Assembly (NCBI GenBank): GCA_013127575.1
Contig: CP053418.1
Location: 2,232,001 to 2,296,000 of the forward strand
From: Ramlibacter terrae
GTDB lineage: Bacteria > Pseudomonadota > Gammaproteobacteria > Burkholderiales > Burkholderiaceae_C
DNA length: 64,000 nt
Reading direction: 5' to 3'
The notes below the pieces were generated by a model. The model saw only the letters and a program-made list of their open reading frames with translations. It did no database searches and had not been told where the DNA came from. Every line of letters begins with the position of its first letter. Position 1 is the first letter of the stretch. The position numbers were made by a program, and so were the translations under genes. Below are positions 49,197 through 60,729 of this stretch, one piece after another.

Positions 49197-50593
49197 ATGA
49201 GCGCCATCGCCGCCCCCGAGCCCACCACCACCGCCGCCGTTCCCAAGGTCGGCTTCGTCAGCCTCGGCTGCCCGAAGGCCCTGACCGATTCCGAACTGAT
49301 CCTCACCCAGCTCAGCGCCGAAGGCTACGCCACGTCCAAGACCTTCGAAGGCGCGGACCTGGTGATCGTCAACACCTGCGGCTTCATCGACGATGCCGTG
49401 CGCGAAAGCCTCGACACCATCGGCGAGGCGCTGTCGGCCAACGGCAAGGTGATCGTCACCGGCTGCCTCGGCGCCCGCACCGGCGACACCGGCGGCAACA
49501 TGGTCCGCGAGATGCACCCCTCCGTGCTGGCCGTCACCGGCCCGCACGCGACGCAGGAGGTGATGGACGCGGTGCACCTGCACCTGCCCAAGCCGCACGA
49601 CCCCTTCACCGACCTCGTGCCGGCGGCCGGCATCAAGCTGACGCCCAAGCACTACGCGTACCTGAAGATCAGCGAGGGCTGCAACCACCGCTGCACCTTC
49701 TGCATCATCCCGTCGATGCGCGGCGACCTCGTCAGCCGGCCGATCGGCGACGTGCTCAAGGAAGCGCGCGCGCTGTTCGAAGGCGGCGTGAAGGAACTGC
49801 TGGTGGTCAGCCGGGGACACCTCGGCCTACGGCGTCGACGTCAAGTACCGCACCGGCTTCTTCGACGGCCGCCCCGTGCGCACGCGCATGCTCGACTGGT
49901 GCAGGCGCTCGGCGAGCTGGCCGAACCGTTCGGCGCGTGGGTCCGGCTGCACTACGTGTACCCGTATCCGCACGTCGACGAAATCATTCCGCTGATGGCG
50001 CAGGGCCGGGTGCTGCCGTACCTCGACGTCCCGTTCCAGCACAGCCACCCCGACGTGCTGCGCCGGATGAAGCGTCCGGCCAGCGGCGAGAAGAAGAACT
50101 GGAACGCATCGCGCGCTGGCGCGAGATGTGCCCGGAGCTGGTGGTGCGCAGCACCTTCATCGCCGGCTTCCCCGGCGAGACCGAGGAAGAATTCCAGCAC
50201 CTGCTCGACTTCGTGCGCGAAGCGCAGATCGACCGGGCGGGCTGCTTCGCCTACAGCCCGGTGGACGGCGCCGCCGCCAACGAACTGCCGGGCGCGGTGC
50301 CGGCCGAGCTGCGCGAAGAGCGGCGCGCCCGCTTCATGGCGGTGGCCGAAGAGGTGTCGGCGGCGCGGCTGCGCCGGCGCATCGGCGCCAGCATGCAGGT
50401 GCTGGTGGATTCGGCCCCGGCGATGGGCCGCAAGGGCGGCATCGGCCGCTCGTACGCGGACGCGCCGGAGATCGACGGAACGGTGCGGCTGCTGCCGCCC
50501 CAGAAGCTGAGCACGCGCCTGGCGGTGGGCGAATTCACGCGCGCCCGCATCGTCAGCACCGATGGCCACGACCTCGTGGCCGAACCGATCTGA
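49197..50593 (+). CDS. rimO: ribosomal protein S12 methylthiotransferase RimO
   Basis: About 466 residues. UPF0004 N-domain ([34 protein letters not shown]), radical-SAM cluster motif [17 protein letters not shown] (CxxxCxxC), SAM domain, and C-terminal TRAM ([20 protein letters not shown]). It adds a methylthio group to an aspartate of ribosomal protein S12. Breaks at about 49811 (CCAGG read as CCGGGG), 49897 and 50098 (CCTGG read as CTGG). A good terminator hairpin follows. Confidence 0.95.
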
Positions 50594-50626
50594 GATTGAC
50601 CACCCCGGTCGGATCCCAGAAACAAC

Positions 50627-50647
50627 AAAGCCGGCGAAGCCGGCTTT
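50627..50647. terminator. bidirectional rho-independent terminator
   Basis: AAAGCCGGC-gaa-GCCGGCTTT, a nine-base-pair stem with A/T tracts at both ends, placed between rimO (plus) and the tRNA-Leu gene (minus). Either strand gives a stem followed by T residues. Confidence 0.85.
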
Positions 50648-50663
50648 ATCATCTCGTCTTGAG

Positions 50664-50746
<83 letters not shown>

Positions 50747-50765
50747 ATCTCAGGAAAGAAACGCA

Positions 50766-53038
50766 TTGTATAGCAAAAACACAGACACTTCTCCCGCCGG
50801 CCTCCTCGATGAAATCGAAGGCACGATCCAGGGACACCGCGACGGCCACGGCTACGTGGTCCGCGACGACGGCGAAGCCGATATCTATCTTCCGCCGAAC
50901 GAAATGCGGGCCGTCCTGCACCGCGACCGGGTCCGCGCGCGCATCGTGCGCCACGACCGCAAGGGCCGCCCCGAAGGCCGCGTCGTCGAGATCGTCGAGC
51001 GCCCGCCGCACCCGATCATCGGCCGCCTGCTGCACGAAAGCGGCGTCTGGCTCGTCGCGCCCGAAGACAAGCGCTACGGCCGGGATGTCCTGATTCCCAA
51101 GGGGGCGACGGCCCTGGCCAAGTCGGGCCGTGGTGGTGGTGGTCGAACTCACCGAGCCGCCCAGCCTCTACGGCCAGCCCGTGGGCCGCGTGAAGGAAGT
51201 GCTGGGCGAGATCGACGACCCGGGCATGGAAATCGAGATCGCGGTGCGCAAGTACGGCGTGCCGCACGAGTTCTCCGAAGCCTGCATCGCGCTGGCCCGC
51301 GGCCTGCCCGACAAGGTGCGGCCGCAGGACAAGAAGAATCGCGTCGACCTCACCGATGTCCCGCTCGTAACCATCGACGGCGAGGACGCCCGCGACTTCG
51401 ACGACGCTGTGTACTGCGAACCCGCCCGCGTGGGCCGGGGCAAGGGCTGGCGCCTGCTGGTCGCCATTGCGGACGTGAGCCACTATGTCGAAACCGGCAA
51501 CGCCATCGACATCGACGCGTACGAGCGCGCCACCAGCGTTTACTTCCCGCGGCGGGTCATCCCTATGCTGCCGGAGAAGCTATCGAACGGCCTGTGTTCG
51601 CTGAACCCCGAAGTCGAGCGGCTTTGCATGGTTTGCGACATGCTGATCACGGCCAGCGGCGACATCCACGCCTACCAGTTCTATCCGGCCGTGATGTGGA
51701 GCCATGCCCGCATGACGTACACGGAAGTGGCCGCCATCTGGGCAACACGCGGGGCCCGGAGGCGGCGCGCCGCAAGGACCTGGTGCCGCACTTCCTGAAC
51801 CTGCACGACGTGTACCGGGCGCTGCTCAAGTCGCGCAATGCGCGCGGCGCGGTGGACTTCGAAACCACCGAGACGCAGATCATCTGCGACGAGAACGGCC
51901 GCATCGAGCAGATCGTGCCGCGCGTGCGCAACGACGCCCACAAGCTGATCGAAGAGGCGATGCTGGCGGCCAACGTCTGCTCGGCCGACTTCATTCAGCA
52001 GGCCGAACATCCGGGACTGTTCCGGGTGCACGAAGGCCCGACGCCGGAGAAGAAGGAAATCCTGCGCGGCTACCTCAAGGCCATGGCCGTCGGCATGACG
52101 ATCAGCGACGACCCGAAGCCCGCCGAATTCCGGCCATCGCGCAGGCGACCAAGGACCGTCCCGACGCCCAGCAGATTTCCACGATGCTGCTGCGCTCGAT
52201 GCAGCAGGCGATCTACACGCCGGTCAACAGCGGCCACTTCGGGCTGGCGTACGGCCTATACGCACTTCACCAGCCCGATCCGGCGCTACCCCGACCTGCT
52301 GGTGCACCGCGTGATCAAGGCGATCCTCGGCAAGGGCCGCTACCAGCTGCCGACGCTGCCGACGCCGGGCGAAGCGCACGAGAAGCTCGCGCGGCGTTTG
52401 GCAGCGCGCGCCGCCGCGCCCACGAACAAGCCGAAGAAGGCCGGCCCGCCGCCGACCAAGGAAGTGCAGGCGTGGCAGGCCGCGGGCTTCCATTGCAGCG
52501 CCAACGAGCGCCGCGCCGACGAAGCCAGCCGCGATGTCGAGGCCTGGCTCAAGTGCAAGTACATGCGCGACCACCTCGGCGAGGAATACTCCGGCGTGGT
52601 CACCGCGGCGACGAGCTTCGGCATCTTCGTCACGCTCGACGCGATGTACGTCGAAGGCCTGGTGCACATCACCGAGCTGGGCGGCGAGTACTTCAAGTTC
52701 GACGAGGCGCGGCAGGAACTGCGCGGCGAACGCACCGGCATCCGCTACGCCATCGGCACGCGGCTGCGGGTGCAGGTGAGCCGCGTCGACTGGACGGCCG
52801 CAAGATCGACTTCCGCCTGGTGCGCGAGGGCGAGGAGTTCATGGCCCGTGCCATGCGCGACAAGGGCGTGGCGGGCGGCGGCCGCGAAGAGGGCACGCCG
52901 GCCAAGGCATCGACCAAGCGCGGCGCCGCCAAGAAGGCCGCCGGCAAGGCGGCCAAGACGCCGCTTGGCGCGGTGGTCAAGGCCGCGGGCAAGAAGGTCG
53001 CCGCGGCGAAGTCGAAAGCACGCAAGCCGCGACGCTGA
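50766..53038 (+). CDS. rnr: ribonuclease R
   Basis: About 758 residues. Cold-shock domains (IEGTIQGHRDGHGYVVRDDG, IYLPPNEMRAVLHRDRVRAR), RNB catalytic domain (VTIDGEDARDFDDAVYCEPA with the Asp cluster; FTSPIRRYPDLLVHRVIKAI), S1 domain (EYSGVVTAATSFGIFVTLDA) and a basic Ala/Lys-rich tail (about 50 residues, such as KRGAAKKAAGKAAK). It degrades structured RNA 3' to 5'. No ATG precedes the first cold-shock domain in frame; the TTG at 50766 with AGGAAAG upstream is the likely start. Breaks at about 51128, 51738, 52131, 52251 and 52790; four clearly fit CCWGG, the first one probably. Confidence 0.95.
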
Positions 53039-53080
53039 CATACTGCCGGCCATTCATCAACGAACGAGGGGACACAAACC

Positions 53081-53840
<760 letters not shown>

Positions 53841-53845
53841 GAGGC

Positions 53846-53945
53846 TGTCATCCCCGCGCAGGCGGGGATCCGGGGCTTTCGAAGAGCGGCCGCCGGCCGC
53901 TTTTTCTATGGGCGCCTCGGATTCCCGCCTGCGCGGGAATGACGG
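53846..53945. repeat. dispersed palindromic repeat pair of a second type flanking a terminator
   Basis: Two facing copies: GTCATCCCCGCGCAGGCGGG (plus GATCC) at 53847-53872 and GGATTCCCGCCTGCGCGGGA (plus ATGAC) at 53921-53944. They are inverted with respect to each other, forming a BIME-like unit with a terminator hairpin in the middle. The GTCATTCCCGC...GCGGGAATCC type is seen in many proteobacterial genomes. The right copy is translated as the C-terminus of Nnr on the minus strand. Confidence 0.75.
53885..53906 (+). terminator. rho-independent terminator after the SDR gene
   Basis: AGCGGCC-gcc-GGCCGCT followed by TTTTTC, a seven-base-pair GC-rich stem and T-run between the two repeat arms; it overlaps the last base of the convergent nnr stop codon. 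Confidence 0.8.
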
Positions 53946-55352
53946 AGGGAGAGCGCCGATGCCGTCAACGGCAGGTCCTGCGGCCACTGGTCCGCTGCCA
54001 GTCCGTGCAGGTACACGGCACCGCAGGCCGTCGCCAATGCATCCTCGCCGCCGGCCAGCCGCGCCGCGATCATCCCCGCCAACACATCGCCTGTCCCGGC
54101 CGTCGCAAGCCGCGCATTTCCGGTCGGATTGATCCGCAGCTGGCCATCCGGCGCGGCGATGACCGTCCCGGATCCCTTCAGCACGACGATGCACGCGAAC
54201 CGCTGCGCGAGTTCGCGCGCTGCCTCCAGGCGGTTCAGCTGCACGTCCGCGGTGCTTCGGCCCAGCAGCCGCGCCGCCTCCAGCGGATGCGGCGTCAGCA
54301 CCGTCGGCAGGCGCCGCCCGCGTGACTGCAGCAGCGCCTGCAGCTGCGGGTCCGCGGCGACGGCGTTCAGCGCATCCGCATCCAGCACCAGCGACGCAGC
54401 GCGCGACATCACCACCGGCAGGGCTGCGCGCACCGCGTCGCCGCCGCCGCACCCGCAGGCGACGGCCATGGTCTTCAAGTCCAGCGATTCCCACGCGCGC
54501 AGCATCAGGTCGGGTTGCGCCACGTCGACCGCCGCCGCGCGAGGATCCAGCAAGCCGACGAACACGCGGCCCGCGCCATGGTGCAGCGCCGCGCGCCCCG
54601 CAAGCAGGGCGGCGCCGGCCATGCCCGGCGCGCCGCCGATCACGGCCACGTCACCGTAGCTCCCCTTGTGCGATGCATGCAGCCGAGCGGCCGTTGCGGG
54701 AGGCCCGGAGAGCAGGGCGCTCGGTGACTCCGCGTTAGACGCTATGCCGAGATCGTCGAACCACACGTCACCTGCCGCATCGCGCCCGCCGGCGGTGAAC
54801 AGGCTGGCTTCAATGCCGGGAGCGAGAGCGTGTGGGTCGCCTGGACCGTGACGCCGCCGGCATCGAGTCCCGAAGGAACATCGACGGCCAGCACCGGCGC
54901 TGAAGCAGCGTTCATCCGTTCGATGGCGGACAGCAGCGAGCCCTCCGCCGCGCGCGTCGCGCCGATCCCCAGCAGCGCGTCGATCGCCAGCTCCCATTCG
55001 GGCGGCGGCTCGGCCGCAAGGATGACACTGGCGGCGCGCGCGCGCTCGAGCGAGCGCCGCGCATCGTCCGGCATCCGTGCCTCGTCGCCGGTCCACGTGA
55101 CCACCGGCGCCTTGCCCCACTGCCGCAGGTGCAGCGCGGCCTCGAAGCCGTCGCCGCCGTTGTTGCCGGGCCCGCAGGCGATCCAGACCGTGCGCGCGTG
55201 CGGCGCGACGGCCAGCGCCAGCCGCGCGACGGCCAGCCCGGCGCGCTGCATCAGCGTGTGCGGGGGCAGGGCGGCGGCAGCGGCGACCTCCAACCGCCGG
55301 ATGGCCTGTACGTCGTGCAGGGGCGGGGGCGGTCGGGCGTGACGCGCTGCAT
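53906..55352 (-). CDS. nnr: bifunctional NAD(P)H-hydrate epimerase/dehydratase
   Basis: About 482 residues. The N-terminal YjeF_N epimerase domain shows [40 protein letters not shown] and [11 protein letters not shown]; the C-terminal carbohydrate-kinase-like dehydratase shows [54 protein letters not shown] and [20 protein letters not shown]. It repairs damaged NAD(P)H. Breaks near 55318 and at 54805-54815 (CCAGG and CCTGG). The final residues [14 protein letters not shown] are encoded by a dispersed repeat. Lies five bases downstream of the dadA stop. Confidence 0.92.
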
Positions 55353-55357
55353 TTCCG

Positions 55358-56632
55358 CTAGTAGAGCAGGCGCTCCACGCCGAGGCCTTCGAGCTCGACC
55401 TCCGCCGGCCGGCGCGAGATCAGGTCGGCGACGGCGCGCGCGCTGCCGCACGAGAGGGCCCAGCCGCTGGAGCCGTGGCCGATGTTGATCCACACGCCCG
55501 GAATGCCCGTGGCACCCAGCAGGGGCGGGCCGTCGGGCAGCATGGGCCGCGCGCCCTTCCATTCCTGCACGCCGGACCCGGTGTTGGCGAGCTGCGCCGC
55601 GCCCGGGAACCAGTCGTGCAGCACCTTGTAGAGCGTCTGGATCGCGGCCGGCCGCCGCGTGTTCGGATCGCCCCCGATCTCGGCGCTGCCCGCCACGCGC
55701 ACCCGGTTGCCCAGCCGCGAGATCGCCACCTTGTAGCGCTCGTCCATCAGCCCGCTGCGCGGCGCGTTGAGCGGCTCGCGGATCGGCGCGCTGACCGAGT
55801 AGCCATGCACGGCGGCCAGCGGAATGCGCAGGCCCACCGGGCGCAGCAGCGCCGCCGAGGCCATGCCGCTGCAGACCACCACCGCGTCGAACTTGCGGCG
55901 CGTCGGGTGCGCGTCCTTGCCCGCCGTCACGTGCAGCTCGGTCGGGTTCGCCGGGTCGAGCGGCGCGACCGCGCAGTTGAATTCGAAGCGCGCGCCGAGG
56001 TCCTGCGCCCGGCCCTTGAGCAGCAGCGCGAACTGGCGGCAGTTGCCGACCTCGTCGTCGGGCAGGTGGATCGCGCCGAGGAAGGCCGTGTCGGGGTTCA
56101 GCGCGGGCTCGATCGTGCGGGCCTTTTCGGCGTCGATCTCGGCGAACTTCACGCCGGCGTCGCGCAGCACCTGCAGGCCGGGCTGCACCAGCTTGCGGTC
56201 CTTTTCCGAACGCAGCAGCACCATGTAGCCGGTGCTGCGGTCGTATTTGAGCTGCAGGTCTTCGACCAGCTGGTGCAGGCGGCTGCGGCTGTAGAAGGCG
56301 AGCCTTTGCAGCCGCGCGCGGTTGGCCGTGTAGGTGTCGATGTCGCAGGCCTTGCGCCAGCGCAGCATCCAGCGCAGCTCGTGGCCGGCCAGCGGCAGGC
56401 ACACGCGCACCGGCGCATGGCGGCTGAACAGGTAGCGCATGACCTTGCCCGGCATGCCCGGGGCGGCCCACGGCGTGACGTAGCCGGGCGCGACCACGCC
56501 GGCGTTGGCAAAGCTGGTTTCGAGCGCAGCGGCGCCGTGTCGCTCGAACACGGTCACTTCATGGCCGTCGGCGGCCAGCTCGTACGCTGTGGTCACGCCG
56601 ATGATGCCGGCGCCCACGATGGCGATTTTCAT
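55358..56632 (-). CDS. dadA: D-amino acid dehydrogenase, small subunit type
   Basis: Intact 424-residue flavoprotein. The FAD-binding N-terminus MKIAIVGAGIIGVTTAYELA is followed by AALETSFANAGVVAPGYVTP and WAAPGMPGKVMRYLFSRHAP, characteristic of DadA; the C-terminus has WKGARPMLPDGPPLLGATGI and INIGHGSSGWALSCGSARAV. It oxidises D-amino acids (chiefly D-alanine) at the membrane, feeding electrons to quinones. It overlaps the amidase stop by three bases and precedes nnr by five, indicating one operon. Confidence 0.93.
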   Translation of the reverse strand: MKIAIVGAGIIGVTTAYELAADGHEVTVFERHGAAALETSFANAGVVAPGYVTPWAAPGMPGKVMRYLFSRHAPVRVCLPLAGHELRWMLRWRKACDIDTYTANRARLQRLAFYSRSRLHQLVEDLQLKYDRSTGYMVLLRSEKDRKLVQPGLQVLRDAGVKFAEIDAEKARTIEPALNPDTAFLGAIHLPDDEVGNCRQFALLLKGRAQDLGARFEFNCAVAPLDPANPTELHVTAGKDAHPTRRKFDAVVVCSGMASAALLRPVGLRIPLAAVHGYSVSAPIREPLNAPRSGLMDERYKVAISRLGNRVRVAGSAEIGGDPNTRRPAAIQTLYKVLHDWFPGAAQLANTGSGVQEWKGARPMLPDGPPLLGATGIPGVWINIGHGSSGWALSCGSARAVADLISRRPAEVELEGLGVERLLY

Positions 56633-57971
56633 TCAGTACGGGTTTGGGATGACAGCAGGCGTTCCACCTGCAGGGAGAGGGACAGGATCGTATCGTCTCT
56701 CAGCGCGCCGTGCCAAAGCATCAGGCCGACGGGCAGTTCATCGGGGGCGTGGCAGGGCAGCGAGAGCGCGCAGCCGTCCAGCATGTTGACCACGCTGGTG
56801 TTGCGCAGCAGCAGGCCGTTGGTGCGGAAGAACGCTTCGTCGCGCTCGGCGCCGGCGTCGACTTCGGCGGTCGGCGGCGCGACGATCGGCACGGTGGGCG
56901 AGAGCACGGCGTCGTAGGCCGCCAGCGCTTGTTCGACGCCGCGGATCCGGGAGGCGCGGTCGCGCACGAGCTCGACGTACTCCCAGGCCTTCATGTTGAG
57001 CCCGCGCTCGATGCGGGTGCGCACGCGCGGGTCGTAGCGGCCGGCGTGCTGCAGCAGCAGGTGGCGGTGGATGGAATAGCTCTCGGCCGCGGCGAACCCG
57101 CCGGTGGCCTGGATCGTGCCCAGTCACGGATCTGCGCCAGCGGGATCTCCTCGACCCGCGCGCCGGCATCGCGCAGCAGCCGCAGCGTGCGTTCGAAGGC
57201 GCGGGCGACGGTGGCGTCGGCGCTGTCCAGCATCTGCGTGGTTGCGACCGCGAGGCGGTAGTCCTTCAGCGGCTTTTCCGAGATCGCCACGCGCCGCGCG
57301 GCCAGGATCTCGTGGGCCAGCACCGCGTCGCGCACGCTGCGCGTCATGGCGCAGACGGTGTCGAGCGTGGTGGAAAGCGGGAAGGCGCCCTCGGTGGGCA
57401 CCAGCCGCGCCGTGTTCTTGAAGCCGACGATGCCGCACAACGCGGCCGGGATGCGGATCGAGCCGCCCGTATCGGAGCCGAGGCCGATGAAGGCGGCGCC
57501 GGTGGCGACGGAGACGGCGGCGCCCGACGACGAGCCGCCGGGAATGCGCGCAACCTGCGGATCGCACGGGTTGGCGGGCGTGCCGTGGTGCGGGTTGACG
57601 CCGACGCCGGAGAAGGCGAACTCCGTCATGTTGGTCCGGCCGATCACGACCCCGCCGGCGGCGCGCAGGCGCGCCACGGCCGCGGCATCTGCGGCGGCAG
57701 GCGCGGCCTCTGCCAGCGCGACGGAGCCCGCCCGCGTCGGCTCGCCCTGCACGTCGAACAGGTCCTTGGTGGAGACGGCCAATCCCGCCAGCGGCGCGTC
57801 CGCCGGCACCCGCGCGGCCTCGGCCGACGCAGCTTCGAAACGGGTGGAGAGGAAGGCGCTGGCGCAGGCCGGCGACGTGGCGATGGCGCGTGCGGCAGCG
57901 AGTTCGTCCGCTGCAAAGGAGCGGCCTTCGCGCAGGCGCTCGCGGGTGCTGTGGAGGTCGGGGCGGGGCAT
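56629..57971 (-). CDS. amidase signature family enzyme
   Basis: About 447 residues. The Ser-cisSer-Lys triad is visible: Lys in LAVSTKDLFDVQGEPTRAGS, the cis-Ser in RIPGGSSSGAAVSVATGAAF and the nucleophile Ser in IGLGSDTGGSIRIPA. It hydrolyses an amide or ester of unknown identity. The break at about 57122 (CCTGG read as CTGG) joins RDLGTIQATGGFAAAES to the C-terminal half. First gene of the amidase-dadA-nnr unit; the link to dadA suggests amide-derived amino acids, as inference only. Confidence 0.88.
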
Positions 57972-57990
57972 GGGTGCGGGAGGAGGCCTG

Positions 57991-57999
57991 TGCTAGAAT
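57991..57999 (+). promoter_or_regulatory. extended -10 promoter of rpsB
   Basis: TGCTAGAAT is a good extended -10 (TGnTAGAAT, near TATAAT), about 145 bases ahead of rpsB, which fits the long leader of S2 operons. No consensus -35 is seen, as usual for extended -10 promoters. It lies just upstream of the divergent amidase start. Confidence 0.5.
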
Positions 58000-58062
58000 C
58001 CGTGGGTTTTGCCGGGTGGCGTGCGCAAGGTGTGCAGGCCGCCGACAGCAAAGCAAATCGCG

Positions 58063-58118
58063 AATCCCGCCCCTCGAGGTGACGCCCTTCCACGAAGGCT
58101 GCGTTTTCAGGCGGGATT
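58063..58118 (+). promoter_or_regulatory. rpsB leader stem-loop, candidate S2 autoregulatory site
   Basis: AATCCCGCC (58063-58071) pairs with GGCGGGATT (58110-58118), enclosing a small hairpin CCTTC-cac-GAAGG, ending 25 bases before the rpsB ATG. Ribosomal protein S2 represses its own operon through the leader in other proteobacteria. The right arm followed by TTTT could also act as an attenuator. Structure is inferred by eye. Confidence 0.45.
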
Positions 58119-58142
58119 TTAGACCCAACCTTCGGAGCTCAC

Positions 58143-58901
58143 ATGCCTGTATCCATGCGTGAAATGCTGGAAGCCGGTGTCCATTTCGGACACCAGACGC
58201 GCTTCTGGAACCCCAAGATGGCCCCGTTCATCTTCGGCCACCGCAACAAGATCCACATCATCAACCTCGAAAAGACGTTGCCGATGTTCAATGACGCGAG
58301 CAAGTTTGCCAAGCAGCTTGCCGCGAACCGCGGAACCATCCTGATGGTCGGCACCAAGCGCCAGGCGCGCGACCTGCTGCAGGCCGAAGCCGCCCGCGCG
58401 GGCATGCCCTTCGTCAACCAGCGCTGGCTGGGCGGCATGCTGACCAACTTCAAGACCGTCAAGACGTCGCTCAAGCGCCTGAAGGACATGAAGGCCCAGC
58501 AGGAAGCCGGCCTCGAGTCCATGTCCAAGAAGGAACAGCTGATGTTCCAGCGCGAACTCGACAAGCTCGAGAAGGACATCGGCGGCATCCAGGACATGAA
58601 CACCCTGCCGGACGCCCTGTTCATCGTCGACGTCGGCTTCCACAAGATTGCCGTCGCCGAAGCCAAGAAGCTGGGCATCCCGATCATCGCCGTGGTTGAC
58701 ACCAACCACTCGCCCGAAGGCATCGACTACGTGATCCCGGGCAACGACGACTCCGCCAAGGCCGTCACGCTGTACGTGCGCGGCATGGCCGACGCCATCA
58801 TCGAAGGCAAGAACAATCCCGCCGGCGATGTGCAGCGCGCGGTCGCCGAAGGCGCCGGCAGCGACGAGTTCGTGGAAGTGCAGGAAGGCGCCTCCGCCTG
58901 A
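58143..58901 (+). CDS. rpsB: 30S ribosomal protein S2
   Basis: Intact 252-residue S2: [80 protein letters not shown] and [20 protein letters not shown]. It belongs to the small-subunit head/platform junction. A strong ribosome binding site (CTTCGGAGCTCAC) precedes the ATG. Head of the rpsB-tsf-pyrH-frr-uppS-cdsA-dxr cluster. Confidence 0.98.
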   Translation: MPVSMREMLEAGVHFGHQTRFWNPKMAPFIFGHRNKIHIINLEKTLPMFNDASKFAKQLAANRGTILMVGTKRQARDLLQAEAARAGMPFVNQRWLGGMLTNFKTVKTSLKRLKDMKAQQEAGLESMSKKEQLMFQRELDKLEKDIGGIQDMNTLPDALFIVDVGFHKIAVAEAKKLGIPIIAVVDTNHSPEGIDYVIPGNDDSAKAVTLYVRGMADAIIEGKNNPAGDVQRAVAEGAGSDEFVEVQEGASA

Positions 58902-58921
58902 CCGCCTGCCCACCCGGCAAG

Positions 58922-58948
58922 GCAAGGGGGCTTTTGAGCCCCCTTTCC
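58922..58948 (+). terminator. hairpin between rpsB and tsf (attenuating terminator)
   Basis: AAGGGGGC-tttt-GAGCCCCCTTT, a stem of about seven pairs with a short T-run. Such a hairpin between rpsB and tsf is common and lets only part of transcription continue, balancing S2 and EF-Ts levels. Confidence 0.7.
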
Positions 58949-58988
58949 ACACCCAGATTCAACTGAACAGAACCAAGAAGAGGACAAC

Positions 58989-59913
58989 ATGGCTGCAATC
59001 ACCGCAAGCATGGTTGGCGAGCTCCGCGCGAAGACCGACGCTCCCATGATGGAGTGCAAGAAGGCCCTGACCGAGGCCAACGGCGACATGGAGAAGGCCG
59101 AGGAACTGCTGCGCGTCAAGCTGGGCAACAAGGCCGGCAAGGCGTCGTCGCGCGTCACCGCCGAAGGCGTGGTCGCCGCTTCCATCGCGGGCACCACCGG
59201 CGCCCTGCTGGAAGTCAACTGCGAAACCGACTTCGTCACCAAGAACGACAGCTTCCTGGCGCTGGCCAAGGCCGCCGCCGAACTGATCGCCAAGAACGGC
59301 CCGGCCGACGTGGCCGCGCTCGGCGCGCTGCCGTACAGCCGGGGACGGCTTCGGCCCGACGCTGGAAGAAGTGCGCAAGGGCCTGATCGGCAAGATCGGC
59401 GAGAACATGAGCTTCCGCCGCTTCAAGCGCTTCGACGGCGGCGCCAAGCTGGTGAGCTACCTGCACGGCACGCGCATCGGCGTGGTCGTCGAGTACGAAG
59501 GTGACGAGGTCGCCGCCAAGGACGTCGCGATGCACATCGCCGCCATGAAGCCGGTCGCCCTGTCCAGCGCCGACGTGCCGCAGGACCTGATCGCCAAGGA
59601 ACGCGCCGTCGCCACCGGCAAGGCCGACGAGGACCGCAAGGCCCTCGAAGCCGCCGGCAAGCCCGCGCAGTCCGCCGAGATCGTGGCCAAGCGCATTGAA
59701 GGCGGCGTGCAGAAGTACCTGAAGGAAGTCTCGCTGCTGAACCAGCCGTTCGTGAAGAACGACAAGCAGACGGTCGAACAGATGCTCAAGGCCGCCAACA
59801 CCACGATCAAGGGCTTCACCCTGTACGTGGTCGGCGAAGGCATCGAGAAGAAGGTCGACGACTTCGCCGCCGAAGTGGCCGCGCAGGTCGCCGCCGCCCA
59901 GAAGTCGGCCTGA
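58989..59913 (+). CDS. tsf: translation elongation factor Ts
   Basis: About 308 residues. The N-terminal UBA-like segment [20 protein letters not shown] and the core [20 protein letters not shown] with [18 protein letters not shown] are diagnostic. EF-Ts recycles EF-Tu by nucleotide exchange. The break at about 59341 is a CCAGG read as CCGGGG; repair gives [19 protein letters not shown]. The C-terminus ([20 protein letters not shown]) is complete. Confidence 0.97.
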
Positions 59914-59990
59914 CAGCCGCCCGCTGCCGCCCCTCACGGGAGCCCATGACGCCGTTACACTCACCTCGTTCGATTCCGGAGACCTCCTGC

Positions 59991-60710
59991 ATGCCCGCCC
60001 AGCCAGCAAACAAGCGCATCCTGCTCAAGCTGTCCGGGGAGGCCCTGATGGGGGATGACGCCTTCGGCATCAACCGCGCGACCATCGTGCGGATGGTGGG
60101 CGAAGTCGCCGAGGTGGTGAACATGGGCGTGCAGGTGGCCGTCGTGATCGGCGGCGGCAACATCTTCCGCGGCGTGGCCGGCGGCTCGGTCGGCATGGAC
60201 CGCGCCACCGCCGACTACATGGGCATGCTGGCCACGGTCATGAACGCGCTGGCGCTGTCCGACGCCATGACCAAGCAGGGCCTGGTGCCCCGCGTCATGT
60301 CGGCCATCGCCATCGAACAGGTGGTCGAGCCGTACGTGCGGCCCAAGGCGCTGCAGTACCTCGAAGAGGGCAAGGTGGTGATCTTCGCCGCCGGCACCGG
60401 CAACCCGTTCTTCACGACCGACACCGCCGCCGCCCTGCGCGGTGCCGAGATCGGCGCGGAGATGGTGCTCAAGGCCACCAAGGTCGACGGCGTCTATTCC
60501 GCCGACCCGCAGAAGGACCCTTCGGCCGAACGCTACACGCGCATCAGCTTCGACGAGGCGATGTCGCGCAACCTCGGCATCATGGACGCCACGGCCTTCG
60601 CGCTGTGCCGCGACCAGAAGCTGCCGATCAAGGTTTTTTCCATCTTCAAGCACGGTGCGCTCAAGCGCGTGGTGCTGGGCGAGGATGAGGGCACTCTCGT
60701 CTACGCCTGA
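59991..60710 (+). CDS. pyrH: uridylate kinase
   Basis: Intact 239-residue UMP kinase of the amino-acid-kinase fold: [80 protein letters not shown] and [20 protein letters not shown]. It makes UDP from UMP and is regulated by GTP/UTP in the family. The ATG at 59991 follows GGAGACCTCCTGC; an upstream in-frame ATG at 59946 adds nothing family-like. Confidence 0.97.
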   Translation: MPAQPANKRILLKLSGEALMGDDAFGINRATIVRMVGEVAEVVNMGVQVAVVIGGGNIFRGVAGGSVGMDRATADYMGMLATVMNALALSDAMTKQGLVPRVMSAIAIEQVVEPYVRPKALQYLEEGKVVIFAAGTGNPFFTTDTAAALRGAEIGAEMVLKATKVDGVYSADPQKDPSAERYTRISFDEAMSRNLGIMDATAFALCRDQKLPIKVFSIFKHGALKRVVLGEDEGTLVYA

Positions 60711-60729
60711 GCGTCCGGAGGAGCTGACC

